Origin: Lentzea sp. NEAU-D7
Lineage (GTDB): Bacteria > Actinomycetota > Actinomycetes > Mycobacteriales > Pseudonocardiaceae
Assembly (NCBI RefSeq): GCF_026242055.1
Contig: NZ_JAPJDL010000025.1
Location: 62,001-126,000 of the forward strand
Direction: 5' to 3'
DNA: 64,000 nucleotides
Positions 16,548-24,295 of this stretch are shown in pieces. Under the pieces are notes generated by a model, which saw only the letters and a program-made list of their open reading frames with translations, had not been told where the DNA came from and did no database searches. Both the position numbers and the translations under genes were made by a program. Position 1 is the stretch's first letter. Every line of letters begins with the position of its first letter.

Positions 16548-16763
16548 TCAGGGGAGCGCCCCGAAGGGGCCGCGTCGCCCGGCGAGCTCCTCGCGCAGCA
16601 CTTCAAGAGCCTGGTGCTGGGCCAGGCGGACGGCAGCAGGCGTGGAACCCAGTACCGTCGCGGTCTGTTCGGCGGAGAGTCCGCACAGGAGACGCAGCCT
16701 CAGCACTTCTCGTTGCGGGCCGGGCAGCAGCCCCAGCAACTGGGCGGCCTGCCTGCCGTTCAC
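16548..16763 (-). CDS. Stand-alone sigma-70 region 4 (ECF-like) microprotein
   Basis: A 71-residue protein consisting of little more than the sigma region 4 helix-turn-helix: LLPGPQREVLRLRLLCGLSAEQTATVLGSTPAAVRLAQHQAL in order (helices at about 11-24, 27-37 and 42-55). Region 2, which binds the -10 element and core polymerase, is absent, so it cannot be a normal sigma factor. GTG 16763 overlaps the stop of the TPR-like gene (GTGA), so the two are translationally coupled. It may contact -35 DNA or the beta-flap as a co-regulator. Its role is unknown. Confidence 0.75.
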   Translation of the reverse strand: MNGRQAAQLLGLLPGPQREVLRLRLLCGLSAEQTATVLGSTPAAVRLAQHQALEVLREELAGRRGPFGALP

Positions 16764-17740
16764 GGCCGCCTCCCGTCCGGTGGAGCGGGCAGGGCGCTGA
16801 CGCGTGCCGCCAACTCCCGTGCACCGCTGTGGGAGCCGTGCAGGCGGGCGTGCGCGGCGAGCGGGCGGATGCGGTCCCGCACGCGCGCCGAGCCCAGCGC
16901 GCCGGCTGACACGAGTGCCTGGAACCCGACGGCCACGCCCTGGTCGACATCGCCCTCGACCAGGTGGTTGGTCGACAGCAGGATGAGGCTGAACGCGCGG
17001 CTACGGGCCATCTCGTCGCCGTAGCCGTCGATCGCTTCGACGAGCAGCGGAACGGCGGTTCCGGCGTGCCGCCGGTCCACGGTGCGGGCCAGGTCGGTGT
17101 GGACCGCGCCGGTGAGCGCCGACAGGTCCGCCGCGGTGAAGAACCTCGCCCAGTCGGGCACCTGGCTGTGGTCGGCGGCGGCGAGCTGGCCCCGGCCGCG
17201 GTCGAGCAGCGTCCGGGCGCCGTCCCACGAGCCCTTCTTCGCCCAGGCCCACGCCGAGTTCATGGACAGGATGCTCCCGCCGATCTCGTCGCCGGACTGC
17301 TTCGCCGCGACCAGCCCGAGCTGGAAGTACGCCGAAGCGTCGTCGAGCCTCTCCTGGTGCAGGCACACGCGGCCCAGCCGGTAGCACACGTTCGCCGTCA
17401 GCCCGGAGTGCCGGCCGAGCCCCGCCAGCACCAGGGCGTGGCAGAAACGCGTCCGGGCCTTGCTCGCGAATCCGGCGTCGAAGTACGCCCAGCCGGCGAC
17501 GTTGTGCAGGTCGGCCAGAGCCACGTACAGCTGCCGCCGCACCTTCCCGGACGCGGACGCGGTGAGCATCTGGTCACCCGCGAGGAGCAGCGCGTCGAGG
17601 GCTGTCAAACAGGACTCGCCGCCGTGCCGGTAGTCCGTCGCACGCAACGCTCGTGTGTCCGCCTCCAGCCCTGTGACCTCGGAGGCCCCGATCGATCGAG
17701 GGGACTGCTGGTCGAACGGGAGACGATCTGGCACGGCCAC
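16760..17740 (-). CDS. TPR-like regulatory protein (C-terminal half of XRE/TPR regulators, no HTH)
   Basis: A 326-residue helical-repeat protein. The IGASEVTGLEADTRALRATDYRHGGE segment (read in two parts: IGASEVTGLEADT, ALRATDYRHGG) is the hallmark found after the HTH in Streptomyces-type XRE/TPR regulators, and later repeats such as AYFQLGLVAAKQSGDEIGGS and GWAYFDAGFASKARTRFCHA look like TPR units. The N-terminal DNA-binding domain is missing. GTG 17740 is chosen because AGGAG lies seven bases upstream; upstream in-frame sequence looks non-coding. Coupling to the region 4 microprotein suggests the DNA-binding part may be supplied in trans. Confidence 0.7.
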   Translation of the reverse strand: MAVPDRLPFDQQSPRSIGASEVTGLEADTRALRATDYRHGGESCLTALDALLLAGDQMLTASASGKVRRQLYVALADLHNVAGWAYFDAGFASKARTRFCHALVLAGLGRHSGLTANVCYRLGRVCLHQERLDDASAYFQLGLVAAKQSGDEIGGSILSMNSAWAWAKKGSWDGARTLLDRGRGQLAAADHSQVPDWARFFTAADLSALTGAVHTDLARTVDRRHAGTAVPLLVEAIDGYGDEMARSRAFSLILLSTNHLVEGDVDQGVAVGFQALVSAGALGSARVRDRIRPLAAHARLHGSHSGARELAARVSALPAPPDGRRP

Positions 17741-17897
17741 GGCGGCACTCCTGACACCAGGACGGGAGAAGCGGGCGCCGCCGGGGTCTGGAGCGGTGAA
17801 CGGGTCACCTGGACGAACCAGGTGCAAAGCCGATGATAGACCGGCTTCGGGTGGCCGTTCGGGTCGAGTTTCCGGCCGCCCAGGGCCGGGACACGGC

Positions 17898-18152
17898 CTA
17901 GTCGCGCCAGTCCGGGTCGGCGCGGTCGTCGGCCGCCGCGTCGACGTTGCCCCGCACCCGCGCCGCCTCCCGCGTGCACTCGACCGCGCTGTGCCCGGCG
18001 GAGTAGGTCTCCAGCCCGTCGCCCAGGCCCCCGGCACCCTGCGCCCAGGCGACGCCGACGGCCTCGTGGAGACCTGCGCGCAGGCTCACCCAGTCGGCGA
18101 TCCGGCGCGCGGCGGCGGCGCGCTGGGCAGGTCCGCGCGCGGAAGGGCTCAT
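17898..18152 (-). CDS. Small hypothetical protein
   Basis: An 84-residue reading frame with good actinomycete codon use. The protein starts MSPSARGPAQRAAAARRIADW, is basic and helical at the N-terminus and acidic at the C-terminus (ending DDRADPDWRD). ATG 18152 has GGTGG/GGAAG upstream, better placed than ATG 18164. It is divergent from recQ with a 150-bp gap. No family is recognised. Confidence 0.55.
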   Translation of the reverse strand: MSPSARGPAQRAAAARRIADWVSLRAGLHEAVGVAWAQGAGGLGDGLETYSAGHSAVECTREAARVRGNVDAAADDRADPDWRD

Positions 18153-18302
18153 GACTTCCACCATGCTCCAGGTCGGTGGGAAAAGCGAGGTGGGACGGGA
18201 AAACAGTGGTGTGAGAAGGACGTGTGCGGGACTGAACTGCTGATCCGCGGGTAGGTCCTTGGGACGCGGGCGAGCAGTGGACCCGCTGACGAGGGAGCCC
18301 GT

Positions 18303-19916
18303 GTGAGCGAATCGGAACTGCGGCGCACGGCCGCGGAGGCGTTCGGCTGGACCGAGCTGCGCGCCGAGCAGCTGGCCGGCATGCAGCACCTCCTGGAGGG
18401 GCGCGACACGGTGGTCGTCATGCCCACCGGTGCCGGGAAGTCCGCCATCTACCAGGTCACGGCGATGCTGCTGGACGGACCGACGGTGGTGGTGTCGCCC
18501 CTGATCGCGCTGCAACGCGACCAGGTGGCCGGCCTGCGCGCGAACGACGCGCCCGCGGCCGCCGCGGTGAACTCGGCACAACCGGCGCAGGACAACGAGG
18601 CCTCGTGGCGTTCCTTCACCGACGAGGACGCGGAGTACCTCTTCCTCTCTCCCGAGCAGCTGGCCAAGGAGGAGGCGCTCGACCGCCTGGAGCGGGCCAA
18701 GCCGTCGCTGTTCGTCGTGGACGAGGCCCACTGCGTGTCCGCGTGGGGCCACGACTTCAGGCCCGACTACCTGAGGCTGCGCCACGTGGTCGAACGGCTG
18801 GGCCACCCGCCGGTGCTGGCGCTGACCGCCACGGCGAGCGGGCCGGTCAGGACCGACATCGCCGAGCACCTGGGCATGCGGGATCCGGCGGTGATCGTCG
18901 CCGGCTTCGACCGGCCGAACCTGCACCTTGCCGCGCGGTTCCGCGCCGACGAGGCCACGCGGACGGACGCGGTGGTCGACTGGGTGGCGCAGCGGCGGGG
19001 GCCGGGCCTGGTGTACGTGCCGACGCGCAAGGACGCCGAGCGGTACGCGGACGCCCTGGCCGGCCGGGGCGTCTCCGCGGCGGCCTTCCACGCCGGGATG
19101 AAGGCGGCCGACCGGCGCCACGTGCAGGACGAGTTCATGTCCGGCGGCATCGGCGTCGTGGCGGCCACGTCGGCGTTCGGGATGGGCATCGACAAGCCGG
19201 ACGTCCGGTTCGTGGCGCACGCCGCGATGCCCGGGTCGCTGGACGCCTACTACCAGGAGATCGGCCGTGCGGGCCGCGACGGCGCTCCGGCCGAGGTGAT
19301 GTTGTTCCACCGCGCGGAGGACCGCGGCCTGCACCGGTTCCTCACCGGCGGGCGGCTGGACCGCGACGGGGTGCGGCAGGTCGCCGCGGCGGTGCGCCGC
19401 CGCCGTCCGGGCGTGCGGATCGGCGAGCTGGCCGAGAGCCTCGGGCTGTCCCGCCGCAAGGTCACGAACCTGGTGAACCTCCTGGAGGGCGCCGCTGTCG
19501 TGCGCACCGCCGACGACAGGGTCCGGTACGTCCCGGACGCTCCCGCTCCCGCGCGGGCCGTCGCCGCGGTGGAGCAGGACGTCGAGCGGCGGCGCAGACG
19601 CGACCGCTCCAGGATCGAGGTGGCACACGGCTACGCGGAGACGCGCTCGTGCCGCAGGCGGTTCCTGCTCGGGTACTTCGGAGAGCGGCTCGACGAGCCG
19701 TGCGGGAACTGCGACGCCTGCGACGAGGGCCTGCCGGCCGAGGCGGGGGAGCCCACCGGGTACCCGCCGAACACCGTTGTACGCCATGAGAAGTGGGGCC
19801 GCGGCACGGTCGTGCACGCCGAGGCGGACCGGCTCGTCGTGTTGTTCGACGACGTCGGCTACAAGACGCTGTCGCTCGCCGCGGTGCGGGACAACGGCGC
19901 GCTCGTGCCGCTGTGA
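18303..19916 (+). CDS. recQ: RecQ-family ATP-dependent DNA helicase
   Basis: A 537-residue 3'-5' superfamily 2 helicase for recombination and repair. It shows Walker A MPTGAGKS (residues 40-47), the DEAH box DEAHCVSAWGHDFRPDY from residue 140 with the RecQ aromatic loop, motif V/VI TSAFGMGIDKPDVR and QEIGRAGRDG, and a zinc-binding Cys set (CRRRFLLGYFGE then CGNCDAC). There is no HRDC domain. Instead the last 50 residues form a small beta module (VVRHEKWGRGTVVHAE...VLFDDVGYKTL) resembling the Tudor-like tails of UvrD/PcrA-type helicases. Such short RecQ proteins occur in actinobacteria. It starts at GTG 18303. Confidence 0.93.
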   Translation: MSESELRRTAAEAFGWTELRAEQLAGMQHLLEGRDTVVVMPTGAGKSAIYQVTAMLLDGPTVVVSPLIALQRDQVAGLRANDAPAAAAVNSAQPAQDNEASWRSFTDEDAEYLFLSPEQLAKEEALDRLERAKPSLFVVDEAHCVSAWGHDFRPDYLRLRHVVERLGHPPVLALTATASGPVRTDIAEHLGMRDPAVIVAGFDRPNLHLAARFRADEATRTDAVVDWVAQRRGPGLVYVPTRKDAERYADALAGRGVSAAAFHAGMKAADRRHVQDEFMSGGIGVVAATSAFGMGIDKPDVRFVAHAAMPGSLDAYYQEIGRAGRDGAPAEVMLFHRAEDRGLHRFLTGGRLDRDGVRQVAAAVRRRRPGVRIGELAESLGLSRRKVTNLVNLLEGAAVVRTADDRVRYVPDAPAPARAVAAVEQDVERRRRRDRSRIEVAHGYAETRSCRRRFLLGYFGERLDEPCGNCDACDEGLPAEAGEPTGYPPNTVVRHEKWGRGTVVHAEADRLVVLFDDVGYKTLSLAAVRDNGALVPL

Positions 19917-19970
19917 CGATCGACGCGGGGCCGGGGGTTTGGCGGCACCGGTCGTGGCAACACCTTCGCC

Positions 19971-20465
19971 ATGCCGATCGCCGAATCCTTCAAGCGCGTC
20001 CAGGGCGCCTACGCCGCTGACGAACGTCGCCCGCTGCTCGGATACCTGGCCTCGCTGGGCGCCTTCGGCGCGCTGGCGGGCGTCGCCACGGCCGTGGGGC
20101 GGCGCAGGGGGATACGGCTTCCCGAGCGGTTCACGGCGGGCGACACCGTGCTGCTCGCGGTGGCCACCCACAAGGCGAGCAGGCTCGTCACCAAGTCCTC
20201 CATCACCAGCGTGCTGCGGGCGCCCTTCACCCGTTACGAGCAGCCCGCCGGTGCCGCCGAGGTCAACGAGAGCGTGCGCGGTCACGGCGTGCGCCACGCC
20301 GCCGGTGAACTGCTGACCTGTCCGTTCTGCTCGGGCGTGTGGGTCGCGAGCGCCCTCGCCGCGGGCATGGTGCTCGCGCCGAAGGCCACCCGGCTCGTCG
20401 CGACCACGTTGTCGGCCGTCGCGGCGTCGGACTGGCTGCACCTCGCCTACGACGCCGCCAAGTAG
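19971..20465 (+). CDS. DUF1360 membrane-associated protein
   Basis: A 164-residue DUF1360 protein. The family core is seen in DTVLLAVATHKASRLVTKSSITSVLRAPFTRYEQ near residues 58-90 (given in parts: HKASRLVTK, RAPFTRYE), and the conserved Cys pair motif TCPFCSGVWVAS near residue 117. Two or three hydrophobic segments suggest membrane association (residues 24-42, 118-140, 142-155). Function of the family is unknown. It lies 54 bp after recQ, probably co-transcribed. Confidence 0.82.
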   Translation: MPIAESFKRVQGAYAADERRPLLGYLASLGAFGALAGVATAVGRRRGIRLPERFTAGDTVLLAVATHKASRLVTKSSITSVLRAPFTRYEQPAGAAEVNESVRGHGVRHAAGELLTCPFCSGVWVASALAAGMVLAPKATRLVATTLSAVAASDWLHLAYDAAK

Positions 20466-20481
20466 CACCCGATCGGCACGA

Positions 20482-20511
20482 GGACCGGAAACCCGGCCGC
20501 CGGCCCGGTCC
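20482..20511 (+). terminator. Possible hairpin terminator after the DUF1360 gene
   Basis: GGACCGG (20482-20488) and CCGGTCC (20505-20511) flank a GC-rich loop that can itself pair. It lies 17 bp beyond the stop. The call is tentative because such GC-rich pairings arise easily in this genome. Confidence 0.4.
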
Positions 20512-20649
20512 GTCCGGCTCGTGTCCACAGTGGAGTGACGAGTCCCCTGGGCGGCTGCTGCCCGCCGGTTACCCGCACGCGAAGTGCGCGGAGGTGGCAG
20601 GGGTTCGTATCCTGGTGCTTCACAACAGCGTCGGTGCGAGGGGCCGAGA

Positions 20650-21342
20650 GTGGACGGGCAGCGTCGAGACCGGCTCGAGCGGATGATCGCGGAACGCACC
20701 ACGGGTTCCGAGTGGCCGCTGGCGCTGTGCGCGGTGTGCGTGCAGGTTCTGCCCGGGGTGGACGCGGCGGCGCTGGTCCTGCGGGGCGATGCGCGGGCAC
20801 AGGAGATGGTCAGCGCCAGCGACGGGTGGGCGGCGTCGATCGAGGAGCTCCAGTACACGCTCGGCGAAGGCCCCGCGGTGGAGGCCTTCCGCGGTGGCGG
20901 CCCGGTGCTCGTCCGGGACGTGAGCACCGAGGAGGGCAGGTGGCCCGGGTTCGCCGACGCGGCCGCGGAGCAGGGCCTCGCCGCGATGTTCGCGTTCCCG
21001 CTGCAGGTCGGCGGCATCCGGCTCGGCACCCTGGACCTGTACCGGCGCCGTCCCGGCGGGTTGTCCGCGGAGGCGGTGGCGGACGCGGCCCTGCTGGCCG
21101 ATCTCGCGACGCTCGCGTTGCTGGAGAACGAGCTCGCGGACGACGAGGACAGGCTGCGGATGGAAGTGTCCTATCAGGACGTGCACATGGCGACCGGTGT
21201 GCTGGCTGCGAAGCTGCGCATCAGCCTCGAGGATGCCTTCGCCCGGTTGCGGGCGCACGCGTTCGCCGAGCGGCGGTCGGTGCTGGAGGTCTCGCGCGAC
21301 GTGCTGGACCAGCGGATTTCCCTCGACCGGCTGGCGGACTGA
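20650..21342 (+). CDS. GAF-ANTAR domain protein
   Basis: A 230-residue GAF-ANTAR protein closely similar in layout to 15751-16479: LQYTLGEGPAVEAFRGGGPVLV and MFAFPLQVGGIRLGTL in the GAF domain, HMATGVLAAKLRISLEDAF and RAHAFAERRSVLEVSRDVL in the ANTAR domain. GTG 20650 is chosen because GAGGGG lies six bases upstream. It is followed after about 30 bp by another GAF protein on the same strand. The signal and RNA targets are unknown. Confidence 0.87.
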   Translation: MDGQRRDRLERMIAERTTGSEWPLALCAVCVQVLPGVDAAALVLRGDARAQEMVSASDGWAASIEELQYTLGEGPAVEAFRGGGPVLVRDVSTEEGRWPGFADAAAEQGLAAMFAFPLQVGGIRLGTLDLYRRRPGGLSAEAVADAALLADLATLALLENELADDEDRLRMEVSYQDVHMATGVLAAKLRISLEDAFARLRAHAFAERRSVLEVSRDVLDQRISLDRLAD

Positions 21343-21372
21343 ACGGTGTCGTGCGAGGGCGGGTCGTATGCT

Positions 21373-22104
21373 GTGAGCGTGTCCGATGTTCGAGATGAGG
21401 TCGTTCCCGCGCTGAGCGAGCTCACCGCGAGCCTGATCGACCATCACGACCCGGACGCGGTGTTGCGCCTGGTGACCACGGCGTGCACGAGGTTGCTCGG
21501 CGCCTCCGCCACCGGCGTGGTGCTGAGCGACCCGCGCGGTGGCATCAGCGTCGTGTCCGCCTCGGACGAGCGGTCGCGGTTCGTGGAGCTCCTGCAGGCC
21601 CAGGCCGACGAAGGTCCCTGTGTCGACTGCATCGAGGACGGCGTGGCCGTCACCGCCACCGACCTCGCCACCGAGGACCGGTGGCCCGCCTTCCGGCCGG
21701 CCGCGCTCGACGCCGGGTACCGCGCGGTGCACGCCGTTCCCATGCGGCTGGACCGGCAGGTGGCCGGGGGACTGAACCTGCTCTACGCCGAGCCCGTCGC
21801 CCTGCAGCCCTGGCAGCAGCGGCTGGGCCAGGTGCTGGCCGACCTGGCGGTGCTGGGACTGTCCCAGGAGACCGGCCCGGCGCGCGTGCACCGGCTCACC
21901 GAGCGCACGCTGACCACGATGAACGACCGCGTGCAACTCGCCCACGCCGTCGGCCTGGTCGCGGGCACCCTCGACGTCGGTGTCGACGTCGCGCGGACCC
22001 TGATCCTCGACCACGCCCGCGAGCACGGCAGCTCGGTGCGCGACGTCGCCAGGGGGCTCACCAACGGCGACGTCGACCCCGCCGCGGTGGCCGCGACTCA
22101 GTAG
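21373..22104 (+). CDS. GAF domain protein with degenerate ANTAR domain
   Basis: A 243-residue protein whose GAF domain (SASDERSRFVELLQAQADEG, CIEDGVAV, YRAVHAVPMRLDRQVAGGLNLL in pieces) matches the 14098/14987 subgroup. The C-terminal ANTAR-like helix bundle (LAHAVGLVAGTLDVGVDVARTL... RDVARGLTNG) lacks the usual A-x-G-V/I-L core spacing, so RNA binding is doubtful. The start is uncertain between GTGs at 21346, 21373 and 21379. It overlaps the convergent RsbW-like gene by 7 bp. Confidence 0.8.
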   Translation: MSVSDVRDEVVPALSELTASLIDHHDPDAVLRLVTTACTRLLGASATGVVLSDPRGGISVVSASDERSRFVELLQAQADEGPCVDCIEDGVAVTATDLATEDRWPAFRPAALDAGYRAVHAVPMRLDRQVAGGLNLLYAEPVALQPWQQRLGQVLADLAVLGLSQETGPARVHRLTERTLTTMNDRVQLAHAVGLVAGTLDVGVDVARTLILDHAREHGSSVRDVARGLTNGDVDPAAVAATQ

Positions 22105-22505
22105 TCGCAGGCGAGGTCGGCCCAGACGGTCTTCCCGATCGAGTGCGTCACGACGCCCCACTCCTCGGCGAGCTTGTTCACGATGATCAGGCCCCGTCCC
22201 CGTGAGTCGTTGAGCCGGGAGCGCCCCAGGGTGGGCAGGTCCGGTGAGGCGTCGTCCACCTCGATGCGCAGACGACCGGTGGCCTCGATGCGCCGGAGGC
22301 GGAGCTGACGGGGATGCCGCCCGTGGTCGTAGGCGTTGCTGACCAGCTCGGTCACGGCCAGCTGCACGTCCTCGACCAGGTCCTGGGACAGGTGGCTGAA
22401 CGCGCCGGAGATCCAGCGGCGCATCGCGGAGAGCGAGGGTGTGTGCTCGTGCAGCTCCAGGGAGAGGGTCGTCGGTGCGGAGGGAGGTTCGTCGCTCGCG
22501 GCCAT
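22098..22505 (-). CDS. RsbW/SpoIIAB-like ATP-binding protein (anti-sigma kinase type)
   Basis: A 135-residue GHKL ATPase of the actinomycete anti-sigma-factor/serine kinase type. The N box is VTELVSNAYDHG near residues 51-62, the G1 box is VDDASPDLP (80s), and the G2 box RGRGLIIVNKLAEEWGV lies near residues 102-118. It would bind ATP and phosphorylate a STAS antagonist or hold a sigma factor. It is close in sequence to the 25912-26343 protein, and either could be the switch partner of the STAS protein at 25542-25874. Confidence 0.88.
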   Translation of the reverse strand: MAASDEPPSAPTTLSLELHEHTPSLSAMRRWISGAFSHLSQDLVEDVQLAVTELVSNAYDHGRHPRQLRLRRIEATGRLRIEVDDASPDLPTLGRSRLNDSRGRGLIIVNKLAEEWGVVTHSIGKTVWADLACDY

Positions 22506-22602
22506 GGCCGAACCGGTCCACTTCTGTGAAGACGTTCGAAGTGCTCCGATACCCGGCCGCGCGCCGCCGCAAACCGCGGAACCCGATCAGGTCACCGGCA
22601 CG

Positions 22603-23349
22603 TCAGGCGCGGGAGACCTCGCCGAGAACCTTCTTCGCGACGTCGCGCAGCTTGATGTTCTGGCGCTGGGACCGTTGCACGAGAAGCGCGAAGGCCTCGT
22701 CGGCGGTGCAGGTGTGCACCGCCATCAGCACGCCCTTGGCCTGGTCGATCACGGCGCGCGAGCCGAGCGCGAGTTCGAGGTGCTCGATGCGCTCACGGGA
22801 ACGCTGCCACCGTTCGGCGTTGCCGATCGTCGCGGTCGCCGCGACCGTGAACAGGCGCAGGAGCCCCTCGTCGAACGGGTCGAAGGCCGTCGCGGCACGG
22901 CTGTAGACGTTGAGTGAGCCGATGTGGCGTTCCAGCCGGTCGCCCGCGGCCGCCAGCACGACGGGCACGGACAGGTAGGCGCGGACACCGTGCGCGGCCG
23001 CCGCGGCTTCGAACTCCGGCCACTCGTCGAGGTGCTCCCCGACCACCGCGCGCACGGCCCGCAACGAGCGGGCGGCCTCCAGGCACGGTCCGCGGTCGGC
23101 GCCGTACTGCTGCTCGTCGAGCTCGACGAGCCGGTCGTCCGTGGTGGCCGCCGTGCGCGGCCGTTCGGTGGTCACCACCGAGAGGGTCACGGCGTCCGCG
23201 TCGGGTATCGCCCTGGCCGCGGTCTCCGCCAGCCGCTGCAGCGAGTCGCCGAGCGTTTCCTCGCCGGCGAACGCGTCGCGCAGCAGTCCCAGCGCTTCGG
23301 TCGTCTCGTCCAGGCGCACGAGCGGATCAGGACGATCACTGGCGGTCAT
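22603..23349 (-). CDS. GAF-ANTAR domain protein
   Basis: A 248-residue protein with a GAF domain (ADAVTLSVVTTERPRTAATT, QQYGADRGPCLEAARSLRAV, SLNVYSRAATAFDPFDEGL) and a well-preserved ANTAR domain (IDQAKGVLMAVHTCTADEAF, then KLRDVAKKVLGEV). This is a third GAF subtype in the island. ATG 23349 starts it. It is divergent from rsbQ with a 136-bp gap, and so could share regulation with the partner-switching operon. Confidence 0.87.
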   Translation of the reverse strand: MTASDRPDPLVRLDETTEALGLLRDAFAGEETLGDSLQRLAETAARAIPDADAVTLSVVTTERPRTAATTDDRLVELDEQQYGADRGPCLEAARSLRAVRAVVGEHLDEWPEFEAAAAAHGVRAYLSVPVVLAAAGDRLERHIGSLNVYSRAATAFDPFDEGLLRLFTVAATATIGNAERWQRSRERIEHLELALGSRAVIDQAKGVLMAVHTCTADEAFALLVQRSQRQNIKLRDVAKKVLGEVSRA

Positions 23350-23485
23350 ACCCCGTACCCTCGTTCGCTGAGATCAGGGCGCCGGCTGCTTGACGCGAAG
23401 TCGGGTGATCATACTGCCGTCGGCGAGCCTCCTCCGACGCACCGCGCTCGCATCAAGAGCTTGCCCGGGGCGAACCACTGGCAAG

Positions 23486-24295
23486 ATGAGCGCTGTGGAC
23501 GTGACGACCAGGAACAACGTGACCGTGCTCGGGCGTGAAGACGGCCCGGCGGTGGTGCTCGCGCACGGTTTCGGCTGTGACCAGAACCTGTGGCGGCTGG
23601 TCGTGCCGGCGCTGGCCGAGCGGTTCCGGGTGGTGCTGTTCGACCACGTCGGGTCGGGCAGGTCGGACTCGTCCGCGTGGTCGGCCGGGAGGTACTCGAC
23701 GCTGGACGGCTACGCCGAGGACGTGCTGGAGATCTGCTCCGCGCTGGACCTGCGCGACGTCGTGCTGGTCGGCCACTCGGTGTCGGCGATGATCGCGGTG
23801 CTGGCGGCGAACCGCGAGCCGGACCGGTTCGCGAAGCTGGTGCTGCTGACGCCCTCCCCGTGCTACGTCGACGACGGGGACTACCGGGGCGGGTTCAGCC
23901 GGGACGACATCGACGAGCTGCTGGAGTCGCTCGACTCGAACTACCTCGGCTGGTCGGCGACGATGGCACCGGTGATCATGGGCAACCCGGACCGTCCCGA
24001 GCTCGGCGGCGAGCTGACCGACAGCTTCTGCCGCACCGACCCGATGATCGCCGGGGTGTTCGCCAGGGCGACGTTCCTCTCCGACAACCGCGCCGACCTG
24101 CCGAAGGTCGCGACGCCGACGCTGGTGGTCCAGACCGCGCAGGACGCCATCGCGTCGCAGGAGGTCGGCCGGTTCGTGCACGAGCAGATCGCCGGCAGCG
24201 AGCTGGTGACGCTGGACGCGACCGGGCACTGCCCGCAGCTGAGCGCTCCCGAGGCCACCGCAGCGGCGATCATCGGGTTCGCGGGTGCGCGGTGA
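23486..24295 (+). CDS. rsbQ: RsbQ-like alpha/beta hydrolase, activator of RsbP
   Basis: A 269-residue alpha/beta hydrolase strikingly like Bacillus subtilis RsbQ, which senses energy stress with the RsbP phosphatase. Matching signatures include AHGFGCDQNLW, LFDHVGSGRSD, STLDGYAEDVLEICSALDL, the nucleophile elbow GHSVSAM, LTPSPCYVDDGDY, SFCRTDPMIAGVFA and the catalytic-histidine segment ATGHCPQLS. In B. subtilis the enzyme's hydrolytic activity on a small hydrophobic compound is needed for signalling. Its stop overlaps the ATG of an RsbP-like gene (TGATG), which confirms the pairing. ATG 23486 is the most likely start. Confidence 0.93.
   Translation: MSAVDVTTRNNVTVLGREDGPAVVLAHGFGCDQNLWRLVVPALAERFRVVLFDHVGSGRSDSSAWSAGRYSTLDGYAEDVLEICSALDLRDVVLVGHSVSAMIAVLAANREPDRFAKLVLLTPSPCYVDDGDYRGGFSRDDIDELLESLDSNYLGWSATMAPVIMGNPDRPELGGELTDSFCRTDPMIAGVFARATFLSDNRADLPKVATPTLVVQTAQDAIASQEVGRFVHEQIAGSELVTLDATGHCPQLSAPEATAAAIIGFAGAR

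Noticed and set aside
17898..21029. A 1043-codon open frame on the minus strand opposite recQ and neighbours
   Set aside because: Only the last 84 codons look like a protein; the rest is antisense to recQ, DUF1360 and a GAF-ANTAR gene, with composition typical of high-GC shadow frames.
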